A stretch of 13,443 bases of DNA from an uncultured Acetatifactor sp. (GTDB taxonomy: Bacteria; Bacillota; Clostridia; Lachnospirales; Lachnospiraceae): assembly GCA_910578995.1 (NCBI GenBank), contig CAJTSY010000109.1, positions 1 to 13,443 on the forward strand, read 5' to 3'. Made by a program: the position numbers and the translations under genes. Numbering within the stretch: position 1 is the first letter of the stretch; each line of letters starts with the position of its first letter. Below, piece after piece: positions 7,661 through 13,443 of this stretch. Under the pieces are notes generated by a model. It searched no databases. It was not told the origin of the DNA and worked only from the letters and a program-made list of their open reading frames with translations.

Positions 7661-7694
7661 AAAAAAAGGGCGGAAGGCACCCCGCCTCCCACCC
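7661..7694 (-). terminator. Intrinsic terminator inside the glycosidase cluster
   Basis: Read on the minus strand, GGGTGGGAGGC (7694-7684) pairs with GCCTTCCGCCC (7678-7668), giving 11 pairs of which two are G-U, around a 5-base loop. Seven T residues (7667-7661) follow directly. It lies 49 bases after the fucosidase stop and 28 bases before the GH38-like start codon, so it can reduce or block transcription into the two downstream enzymes. I see no convincing promoter between it and the ATG at 7633. Confidence 0.85.
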
Positions 7695-7742
7695 TTTTGG
7701 CCAGAAAATATCTGCCGTTCCGGCACAGACTTTCAGCGAAAC

Positions 7743-9032
7743 TCAGTCGTTGTTCGTCACAACCTCGCCATGTCCCAGATTGTAAGTGATCTCGCCTTCC
7801 AGTTCCACCTTAAGCACCGTGGCCAGCGGATGCGGCTGCATCCTGTCCGCGCGGATCCACAGGGTTCCGGGAATGCCGCTCCAGGGCAGGGAACCGGTAT
7901 AGCTGAAAGGAAGCTCCTCCCCGGTATGGAGGACGCTGACCTTCTTCACCCGTGTCTTCACACCCTTCACACACAGAAACTCCGAGGGCTGGTCATAGAC
8001 AAAGAGGTAGATGGTCTTCTTGTCCGCGGACAGGGTGCTGCCTCCCAGGAACTGATTATAGCTTAAGCCCTTCTCCGTGTCATATATGGCTTCCTCATTG
8101 TCATGTATGAACTGTCCCAGGTCTTCCAGAACCTTCACCTGGCGCTCATCCAGGGTACCGTCCTCCTTAGGCCCTACATCCAGAAGCAGCTTGCCCCCCA
8201 GGGTCAGGCAGTCGCAGAACATGCGGATCACCTGGCGGCTGGTCTTGTAGTGGTTATCGGAAGGGCGGTAGCCCCATGACGAATTAATTGTAGTACAGAA
8301 TTCCCACACGCCCTCAGGGCCGTACAGCGGAATCCCCTGCTCCGGCGTCTCATAGTCGCCGTAACCCTGGAGACGGGAGTTCACGATGACGTCGGGGTTC
8401 ATGGACTGGAGGTATTCCTTGAATTCCTTTGCCTTCCACTGGTTGGCGCTGCGCTCCCAGTCGCCGTCAAACCACAGCAGATCCACGGTGCCGTAATTGG
8501 TCATCAGCTCCCGCATCTGGTTGTTGTTGAACTCCAGGAACTCCTGCCATTTCTCCGGATCCTCCGGCCCTCCCGCCGGGGTGGCATACACGTCCTTCAA
8601 ATGATTCTGGGGATCGGAGCCTTCCGGATAAACCGTCCTGTAACGGGGATCGGACCAGTCAATCAGGGAGAAATAAAGCCCTACCCGCATGCCTGCCTCT
8701 CTGACCGCCTCCGTGTATTCCTTTATGAGATCCCGTTTTGCCGGGGTCTTTTTCACCACGCTTAAGTCGGAATACTGCGTGTCGAACAGCGCCACGCCGT
8801 CATGGTGCTTGGATGTCAGCACCACATACTGGGCGCCCGCGCGCTTGAACAGCTCCGCCCATGCCTTCGCATCAAATTTTGATGCCGTGAAGCCGTCGCA
8901 CTGCTTCATGTAATCCTCGTAGGAAATGGCGCCGTTGTGGAAAGACCATGACTCCGACACGTCCCCCACGGCATAAATGCCCCAGTGGATAAAAATCCCC
9001 AGTTTCGCCTTTCTGAACCACTCCTGCATCAT
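7743..9032 (-). CDS. GH29 alpha-L-fucosidase, cytoplasmic
   Basis: The 429-residue protein shows the GH29 barrel: WFRKAKLGIFIHWGIYAVGD at the N-terminus, VVLTSKHHDGVALFDTQYSD near 70-90, and LLWFDGDW with Asp 189 as the expected nucleophile. WEFCTTINSSWGYR and LGGKLLLDVGPKEDGTLDE follow near 260-310, and a small C-terminal beta-sandwich ends it. GH29 enzymes cleave terminal alpha-L-fucose with retention of configuration. There is no signal peptide, so it would act on imported oligosaccharides. Two ATGs are adjacent (9032, 9029); AAGGAGG ends 9 bases before the first, which is chosen. It is the first enzyme gene after the GntR regulator, 226 bases downstream and behind its own promoter at 9213-9241, which overlaps a putative operator. 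A terminator follows it at 7661-7694. Confidence 0.94.
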   Translation of the reverse strand: MMQEWFRKAKLGIFIHWGIYAVGDVSESWSFHNGAISYEDYMKQCDGFTASKFDAKAWAELFKRAGAQYVVLTSKHHDGVALFDTQYSDLSVVKKTPAKRDLIKEYTEAVREAGMRVGLYFSLIDWSDPRYRTVYPEGSDPQNHLKDVYATPAGGPEDPEKWQEFLEFNNNQMRELMTNYGTVDLLWFDGDWERSANQWKAKEFKEYLQSMNPDVIVNSRLQGYGDYETPEQGIPLYGPEGVWEFCTTINSSWGYRPSDNHYKTSRQVIRMFCDCLTLGGKLLLDVGPKEDGTLDERQVKVLEDLGQFIHDNEEAIYDTEKGLSYNQFLGGSTLSADKKTIYLFVYDQPSEFLCVKGVKTRVKKVSVLHTGEELPFSYTGSLPWSGIPGTLWIRADRMQPHPLATVLKVELEGEITYNLGHGEVVTNND

Positions 9033-9085
9033 AATAAAAATCCTCCTTGCCGATTCCGGCTATGTTTATTGTTGTAAAATCCGGC

Positions 9086-9099
9086 GTAATCCAGATTAC
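9086..9099. repeat. Short inverted repeat in the fucosidase leader
   Basis: GTAATC and GATTAC, separated by two bases, form a 14-bp imperfect palindrome in the roughly 175-base leader between the predicted transcription start (near 9206) and the fucosidase start codon. It could be a protein-binding site or a chance match. I see no riboswitch-like structure in the rest of this leader. Confidence 0.35.
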
Positions 9100-9212
9100 T
9101 ACACCCACGTCTTACCCACCTCTGCGGCACCTTCTGCTCCTTCTTCCCTGCGGAAAGGCACTCCCGGCAGGCCCCCATTCTCCCGCATTGGCTGTCTGAT
9201 GCATTCTGTAAC

Positions 9213-9241
9213 ATCATATCACTAATATTCCGATTTGTAAA
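9213..9241 (-). promoter_or_regulatory. Promoter of the glycosidase genes
   Basis: On the minus strand, TTTACA (9241-9236) and TATGAT (9218-9213) are separated by exactly 17 bases, and TGA directly before TATGAT gives an extended -10. Transcription would start near 9206. The -35 box lies inside the 13-bp motif at 9235-9247, so a bound repressor would block RNA polymerase. Confidence 0.75.
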
Positions 9242-9247
9242 TACATT
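9235..9247. promoter_or_regulatory. Putative GntR-family operator, copy 1
   Basis: TTGTAAATACATT contains the inverted repeat TGTA-AA-TACA and is identical to 10229-10241. It covers the -35 of the fucosidase promoter. Its form resembles operators of HutC/TreR-type GntR regulators (TTGTATATACAA-like). A GntR/UTRA gene lies immediately beside it. The link between motif and protein is inferred. Confidence 0.65.
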
Positions 9248-9258
9248 TTATTCCCACT

Positions 9259-9978
9259 TCATCGATTAATTTCTATCTGAAAACTGCTCCGGCTGGCCGG
9301 ATAGTAGCTCTCCGTATATTCAACAATCTGACCCGCCCGGTTATATCCCTGGGAAATAATAAAAGCCGCCGGTTCAAAAATGGTAATGCCCAGACCTGCC
9401 GCCACCTCTGCCGGGGGCATGACCACCTCAAGGCGCCGGGAAGCATGAACCACGGACAATCCCCGGGCATCCAGAGCTTCGTAAAAGGAAGCATCCGTGA
9501 AGTCCATCTCCGGCATCTCCGGAAAAAGCCTCAACGGCACATACAGAGTGGTATACACCACCGGGGCGTTGGAATACAGATTCTCCAGATGACGTATCCT
9601 CACCAGTTTTACCACCGTTTCAGACGCACTGACCCGCAGGGCATCCCCCACCCGTTCCCCCGCCTTCTCCGTCTCCATGCACACTACCTTTGTCCGCAGG
9701 ATACGGCTTTTCCTCCTGCTCTCCTCACGGTAGCCCGTGACAAAACTGGTGGATTCATGAACCAGCTTAGGCTCGGCCACAAAAGTACCGCTGCCTTTCA
9801 CACGTACCAGACGCCCTTCTCTGGCAAGCAGGTCCAGAGCCTGTCTTACCGTGGGGCGGCTGACCCCCAGGGCCTGCGCCAGTTCATTCTCCGTGGGGAT
9901 CCGACCCCCCAGCGGATATTCTCCGCCGGCAATCTGCCCCCTGAGCTTTTCTGCTATCTGAATGTAACGTGCCTGCAT
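9259..9978 (-). CDS. GntR/HutC-subfamily transcriptional regulator with UTRA domain
   Basis: The 239-residue protein has a winged helix-turn-helix at residues 1-70, with IPTENELAQALGVSRPTVRQ and GRLVRVKGSGTFV as the recognition and wing parts. A UTRA ligand-binding domain follows (about 90-235), including VVYTTLYVPLRLFP and IVEYTESYYP. HutC-type members sense small molecules, often sugar phosphates, and release DNA when bound. The ATG at 9978 is preceded by AGGGGGA with a short gap; a 40-residue longer reading frame to 10098 has no comparable start and does not fit the family N-terminus. The gene lies between its probable targets, upstream of the fucosidase gene on the same strand and divergent from the 795-residue gene. 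Two identical candidate operators lie at those two promoters, which makes it the likely local repressor of the glycan genes. The effector cannot be read from sequence. Confidence 0.93.
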   Translation of the reverse strand: MQARYIQIAEKLRGQIAGGEYPLGGRIPTENELAQALGVSRPTVRQALDLLAREGRLVRVKGSGTFVAEPKLVHESTSFVTGYREESRRKSRILRTKVVCMETEKAGERVGDALRVSASETVVKLVRIRHLENLYSNAPVVYTTLYVPLRLFPEMPEMDFTDASFYEALDARGLSVVHASRRLEVVMPPAEVAAGLGITIFEPAAFIISQGYNRAGQIVEYTESYYPASRSSFQIEINR

Positions 9979-10035
9979 ACTTTTCCCCCTGTCTGAATTC
10001 CGCTCTCTACACCGCTTTTCCGCAACCTGGATTTC

Positions 10036-10044
10036 ATTGTAACA
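10036..10044 (-). promoter_or_regulatory. Possible extended -10 for the GntR gene
   Basis: On the minus strand TGTTACAAT gives TGn plus a TACAAT -10 box (10041-10036), about 58 bases upstream of the ATG at 9978. No good -35 box stands 17 bases further up, so it would rely on the extended -10. A weak resemblance of the overlapping TTGTAACATATTT to the 13-bp operator motif leaves autoregulation open. Confidence 0.4.
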
Positions 10045-10178
10045 TATTTTCCAATAAAAATCCTCTGTTTTATTTTTTTCCGTCATTCCGGCATCCAAAT
10101 GAATTGTTCTTCACTCCGTTGCGCCGCAGTATGCTGGTCTCCGTCATATGTGCCTCAGGAATATATGCTTCAGAAATG

Positions 10179-10209
10179 TGTCAATCCACATTCTCTTTAT
10201 GTGTTGACA
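10179..10209. repeat. Bulged inverted repeat overlapping the -35 of the divergent gene
   Basis: TGTCAA (10179-10184) and CACAT (10187-10191) pair with ATGTG (10199-10203) and TTGACA (10204-10209), giving 11 pairs with a two-base bulge and a 7-base loop. The right arm is the -35 box itself. It may be a second regulatory site, separate from the GntR-type motif. Confidence 0.55.
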
Positions 10210-10230
10210 TATCTGTAAAAATGATATATT
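10204..10230 (+). promoter_or_regulatory. Promoter of the 795-residue glycan gene
   Basis: TTGACA (10204-10209) is a perfect -35. TATATT (10225-10230), preceded by TGA, is an extended -10 at a short 15-base spacing; TATTGT at 17 bases is the alternative. Transcription would start about 95 bases before the ATG at 10332. The rest of the divergent gap (10045-10178) holds nothing I can name. Confidence 0.6.
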
Positions 10231-10241
10231 GTAAATACATT
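10229..10241. promoter_or_regulatory. Putative GntR-family operator, copy 2
   Basis: This is the same TTGTAAATACATT as at 9235-9247, with the same TGTA-AA-TACA symmetry. It overlaps the end of the predicted -10 and the transcription start region of the divergent gene, a classical repressor position. Confidence 0.65.
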
Positions 10242-10331
10242 ATTATGCAAAACGATTTCCGGAGAACCTATTACACAGTTTCCCCGGTTCCCGCATCCGG
10301 TTTTACAGCCAGAAAACAAGGAGGTTTCCCA

Positions 10332-12719
10332 ATGAAAATACCTTTTGGAAAAGCAGAACTCACCCTGTCGGAACAGGGACTTATCACAGACATCACCTTT
10401 GAGGGCGGCTCCATTTTCCCCGCAGGACAGGCATCCTTCCTGGTCAGGGCCTTCACGGACGGCTCGCCCGTGGAAATCAGCCGGGTCCGCCTGGAGAACA
10501 GCCGTCTGGTCTGCCGCTTTGAGGGCGTGCAGGAGCCGGTCTCCCTCTTGATAACCCAAGAAGAAGATTATACTGTCTTCGAAGTGGAAAGCTGCCCGTC
10601 ACAGTTTGATTTCCTCACAGCCGGCCCCATCGTAACCACTCTGAACGATGTGGTGGGAGACGTCATCGGCGTGGTACAGGGAGGCGCCGCCGCGGTGGGC
10701 ATCCAGGCCCTGAATATCAAGACCATGTCCGGCTTCCCTTACGAACTGGCCGCCCACAGGCCTCATACCTCCCAGTGCGTCACCTCCTCCCTGACCGTGG
10801 GCAATATCGAATACATTACGTCCGCCGCCTACGCCATGCCCTTCGGAAGCGTGCTGCAGCTGTTCGGCGAAAACAGGCGCAGGGACCGTATTAAAACCGT
10901 GGAATATGCCGAAAACTGTATCCCCGCCCCTGCAATGGACAACGAGGACGCAGATATCAAAGGCTGCCGCTTTGCCCTGTTTGCCTGTGACAGAGCGAAG
11001 GCCCTGGATACCATCGGCAGACTGGAAGTACAGGAAGGTCTTCCCCATCCCACCCTGGACGGAGAATGGCTGAAGACATCCCGGAAGGCCCGCTGCGCCT
11101 ACCTGATCGGTGAATTCGGGACGGAAAACGTGGACAAAATGCTTTCCTATGCCAAAACGGGCGGATTTTCCTGCCTCTATCATCCGGAACCCTTTGAAAC
11201 CTGGGGTCATTTCGTCCTGCGGCAGGAACAGTTCCCCCAGGGCGACGCATCCCTGAAGGAATGCGTGGACAAAGCCCACGCCATGGGACTGCGGATGGGA
11301 CTCCATACCCTTTCCGCCTTTACAAGCACCCAGGACCCTTACGTGACCCCGGTTCCCCATAAGGGCCTGAAATCCATGCTGCCGGGCACACTGGAAAGCC
11401 CCCTGGATGCGTCGCAGACACAGATTGCCGTCCGCTCCCTTGCTGGCCTCGCCTACGGCTCCACGCTTTCCTGCATCCGGATTGAGGATGAGCTGATCCA
11501 GTATTCCGATTATGAAACATGCCCCCCGGATCCCCTTTCCCCGGATAGCCAGGGCGAATCAGAAGGCACCGTTACAGCCCTGCTGAAAGGCTGTACCCGG
11601 GGCGCATTCGGTACCGCTGCCTCGTCTCATCCCGCAGGCTGCGAAGTGCGCAAACTCATAGATTACCCCTACCGCACCCTGTTTCCCGATATCCAACTCC
11701 AGGACGCGTATTCCGACAGAATTGCGGAACTGTTTAACCGTACAGGCGTCAGCCAGATTTCCTTTGACGGACTGGAAGGCTGCGAATGGACAGGCGAGGG
11801 AGAATATGCGGAAACCCGTTTCTGCATGAGATGGTACAGCCAGCTCAACCACCTTGTGCTGAACGACGCTTCCAGGCTGCACCATTTCCTGTGGCATATG
11901 AACACCAGGATGAACTGGGGCGAACCCTGGGGGGAGGAAATGCGCACCGGCCAGGTGGAAGGCCGCATCCGGAACCAGGAATTCTTCCGGAAAAACCTCT
12001 TCCCTGCAATGCTGGGGTGGTTTCTGATCCGCAAAGCCAACCGGAAATTCGAGGCAAGCACCCTGATGGATATGGAATGGGCCCTGTCCGAAGCCGCAGG
12101 GTTCGACGCGGGTTATTCCCTGTCCGCCAGCTGCGATACCCTGGACAGCCTGGGCAATACCGCCGAGATCTTAGAAGCCATCAAAAACTGGGAGCTGCTG
12201 CGCTTTGAAAACCGTTTCAGCGACGAACTGAAGGAACTGCTGAAGAAACCGGAGACAGAGTGGCACCTGGAGAAAGAGGACGACACCCTCTTCCGCCTCT
12301 ATCCCATGGCCATCACCAAACCCCTGGTCTGCGACCTTCTGGAAATGCAGCCGGGACAGCCGGGCGGCTCGGACTGGACACTGCATAACCCCCTGGAAAA
12401 GCAGGCATTTGCCTTCCGCATGAAGGCGGAAGGATACGGATACATTGAAAATCCCAGATTTTACAACAAATACGGCATGCTGCAGTTCCGGACTGTGGTT
12501 AAGGGCGGTCAGTACCTGCTCTTTGACGGACAGGAGGCTTATGTCACGGACCGGAATTACAACCGGCTCTCAGAGGCAACATATACCGGCAGCTGCCAGA
12601 TTGACCAGGGCGTCGCCCAACTCAGCTTTGGCTGCTCCTTTGGCGGCGAGGAAGGGCCCGAGGTACGGGTGCGCGTCATCACAAAATCGGAGCCTTATCT
12701 GATACAGAGGGAAAATTAA
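10332..12719 (+). CDS. Unclassified TIM-barrel-like protein of the glycan locus, putative glycosidase
   Basis: The 795-residue protein starts at the ATG at 10332, where AAGGAGG stands 8 bases upstream. The frame is open further upstream to 9969 but crosses the promoter. There is no signal peptide. Residues 1-240 look like a beta-sandwich. About 250-620 read like a barrel: KMLSYAKTGGFSCLYHPEPF, then KAHAMGLRMGLHTLSAF, then TGVSQISFDGLEGCEWTGEG with Asp 479 and Glu 482 as candidate catalytic residues, then ASTLMDMEW near 575-582. Residues 650-795 look like a closing beta domain. Between about 375 and 445 sits an insert with IRIEDELIQYSDYE and LLKGCTRGAFGTAASSHPAG, the pattern of a small beta module seen in phage tail proteins and in some large hydrolase-like proteins. 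I cannot assign a CAZy family. The shared operator motif and neighbours suggest it cuts part of the same oligosaccharide; this is inference. Confidence 0.85.
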   Translation: MKIPFGKAELTLSEQGLITDITFEGGSIFPAGQASFLVRAFTDGSPVEISRVRLENSRLVCRFEGVQEPVSLLITQEEDYTVFEVESCPSQFDFLTAGPIVTTLNDVVGDVIGVVQGGAAAVGIQALNIKTMSGFPYELAAHRPHTSQCVTSSLTVGNIEYITSAAYAMPFGSVLQLFGENRRRDRIKTVEYAENCIPAPAMDNEDADIKGCRFALFACDRAKALDTIGRLEVQEGLPHPTLDGEWLKTSRKARCAYLIGEFGTENVDKMLSYAKTGGFSCLYHPEPFETWGHFVLRQEQFPQGDASLKECVDKAHAMGLRMGLHTLSAFTSTQDPYVTPVPHKGLKSMLPGTLESPLDASQTQIAVRSLAGLAYGSTLSCIRIEDELIQYSDYETCPPDPLSPDSQGESEGTVTALLKGCTRGAFGTAASSHPAGCEVRKLIDYPYRTLFPDIQLQDAYSDRIAELFNRTGVSQISFDGLEGCEWTGEGEYAETRFCMRWYSQLNHLVLNDASRLHHFLWHMNTRMNWGEPWGEEMRTGQVEGRIRNQEFFRKNLFPAMLGWFLIRKANRKFEASTLMDMEWALSEAAGFDAGYSLSASCDTLDSLGNTAEILEAIKNWELLRFENRFSDELKELLKKPETEWHLEKEDDTLFRLYPMAITKPLVCDLLEMQPGQPGGSDWTLHNPLEKQAFAFRMKAEGYGYIENPRFYNKYGMLQFRTVVKGGQYLLFDGQEAYVTDRNYNRLSEATYTGSCQIDQGVAQLSFGCSFGGEEGPEVRVRVITKSEPYLIQREN

Positions 12720-12881
12720 CCGGTCGTCCCGGCAGCCCTTCCGCATGGTTCCCTATTTCGACCCGGGCGTATGCTTCACTATGCGGAAACCTGTATCATC
12801 ACGGAGGCGGCGGGGGATTATTCCCTGCGAGCCATGGACGGCGAACCGGTTAAGGCCGTCATTGCCTGTGTGCGGAGCTGA
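12720..12881 (+). pseudogene. Protein-like remnant directly after the 795-residue gene
   Basis: The frame of the preceding gene stays open for 53 codons after its TAA. From an ATG at 12771 it reads MLHYAETCIITEAAGDYSLR and ends in KAVIACVRS and a stop. This looks like the C-terminus of a beta-rich (cupin or sugar-isomerase-like) protein, but no Shine-Dalgarno stands before the ATG and only 36 residues remain. It is probably the 3' scar of a deleted gene. I cannot name the family with confidence. Confidence 0.35.
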
Positions 12882-12891
12882 CGGGGGAACA

Positions 12892-12958
12892 GGGCAAATT
12901 CTACTGCCATTCGGCTGCTTCTTGAGGGCAATTCTACTGTCATTCGGTTGCTTTTTGC
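12892..12958. repeat. Tandem 34/33-bp imperfect repeat
   Basis: Two copies start at GGGCAAATTCTACTGCCATT (12892) and GGGCAATTCTACTGTCATTC (12926). They follow each other directly and differ by one missing base and a few substitutions. No gene covers them. Repeated boxes of this size occur at ends of some transposons and as multiple binding sites; neither is established here. Confidence 0.8.
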
Positions 12959-12985
12959 AGTATTTTGAGCGACAATAAGCTTAGG

Positions 12986-13080
12986 AATTGTGAGGAAATA
13001 AATTTGCACCTTCAGAAACGAAACACCGGTATATATGCACCTTCTCATACGGAATCCTGCAAATTTATTTCGTAACACTT
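12986..13080. repeat. Long inverted repeat upstream of the XRE gene
   Basis: GAAATAAATTTGCA (12995-13008) is the exact reverse complement of 13058-13071. Extending outward gives 23-base arms (12986-13008, 13058-13080) with three mismatches. The 49-base centre also carries a direct repeat, TGCACCTTC at 13006 and again at 13036, each followed four bases later by ACG. The element lies 38 bases before the TTG start of the regulator, so it may be its operator or an element scar. Confidence 0.75.
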
Positions 13081-13117
13081 CCTTAGAAAAGCCATCAAAG
13101 CACAGGAGGACAGACCA

Positions 13118-13443
13118 TTGTACAGCATTGACAGACAAAAATTCGGCACGTTTGTAGCCACCCTTCGCAAAGAAAAAGGAATTACCCAAAAGGAACTGGC
13201 GGAACAGCTTTTTATATCCGACAAGGCAGTAAGCAAGTGGGAAACCGCATCCAGTGTTCCCAGTATAGACTTACTGGTGCCGCTGGCCGACATATTAGGC
13301 ATCACCGTAACGGAACTGCTGATGTGCCGGCGCATGGAGCAGGACAAGCCCCTGGATGCCGCCCAAGTGGAACAGGTTGTAAAAACAGCCATTTCCTACT
13401 CGGAAAAAGAGGAAAGGGCCTATCAGGGCAAAAGCAAATGGGG
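13118..13443 (+). CDS. XRE-family helix-turn-helix regulator (3' end outside the window)
   Basis: Translation probably starts at TTG 13118, since AGGAGG stands 8 bases upstream and the next in-frame ATG would remove the DNA-binding domain. The first 108 residues are visible. Residues 6-65 are a Cro/CI-type helix-turn-helix: FGTFVATLRKEKGITQKELA, then FISDKAVSKWETASSVPSID, then LADILGITVTELL. The DKAVSKWE form is typical of Clostridial XRE regulators that continue into a variable or membrane-bound sensor domain. Here a charged linker follows (AAQVEQVVKTAISYSEKEER) and the frame is still open at the window edge, so the C-terminal domain is unknown. The inverted repeat at 12986-13080 is a candidate own operator. 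No clear link to the glycan genes is visible. Confidence 0.88.
   Translation, partial: MYSIDRQKFGTFVATLRKEKGITQKELAEQLFISDKAVSKWETASSVPSIDLLVPLADILGITVTELLMCRRMEQDKPLDAAQVEQVVKTAISYSEKEERAYQGKSKW

Noticed and set aside
5762..7789. Two plus-strand open frames of more than 330 codons opposite the GH38-like gene
   Set aside because: Shadows of the GC-rich codon positions of the real gene.
10599..11360. 253-codon minus-strand frame opposite the 795-residue gene
   Set aside because: Shadow frame without a convincing start site; the plus-strand gene has a strong Shine-Dalgarno sequence and promoter.
12818..13392. Minus-strand open frames over the XRE gene start
   Set aside because: They oppose a clear helix-turn-helix coding sequence with a good ribosome binding site.

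Overview
The window looks like a chromosomal accessory region of a gut-type Clostridium relative (Bacillota, probably Lachnospiraceae). The reasons are strong AAGGAGG-type Shine-Dalgarno sequences, TTGaca/TATAAT-type promoters often with an extended TGn -10, a fairly GC-rich coding style with AT-rich gaps, and a gene set (AAA-ATPase-like protein, GntR/UTRA regulator, cytoplasmic glycosidases, XRE regulator) typical of that group. The taxonomy is an inference from style, not from a marker gene.

Left part (1-2488). A minus-strand AAA-ATPase-like gene (82-786) keeps the N-terminal P-loop region but lacks the usual remainder. It is followed by the first codons of another minus-strand gene at the window edge. 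Next comes about 500 bp of apparently decayed plus-strand sequence containing a 64-bp perfect-arm inverted repeat. A good promoter then drives a secreted, extremely Cys/His-rich protein (1391-2233) built from almost identical 64-residue repeats, ending at a strong, probably bidirectional terminator.

Middle part (2489-12719). This is a carbohydrate-degradation locus. On the minus strand, in transcription order, are a GntR/UTRA repressor-type regulator, a GH29 alpha-L-fucosidase, a GH38-like alpha-mannosidase family protein and a GH3 glycosidase with a PA14 insert. On the plus strand, divergent from the regulator, is a 795-residue protein of no family I can name, with a likely TIM-barrel core. 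All four enzymes lack signal peptides, so they probably act in the cytoplasm on imported oligosaccharides containing fucose, mannose and beta-linked sugars. No transporter lies in the window. An identical 13-bp motif, TTGTAAATACATT, lies on a promoter in front of the fucosidase gene (covering its -35) and on the promoter of the divergent 795-residue gene (touching its -10). It is the best candidate operator of the GntR protein. A textbook intrinsic terminator sits between the fucosidase and the mannosidase genes, so the downstream enzymes may be made at lower level or need read-through.

Right part (12720-13443). A short protein-like remnant, a 34-bp tandem repeat and a long imperfect inverted repeat precede the start of an XRE-family regulator that begins with TTG and runs off the window. 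These repeats and remnants suggest past insertion, deletion or recombination at the right edge of the glycan locus.
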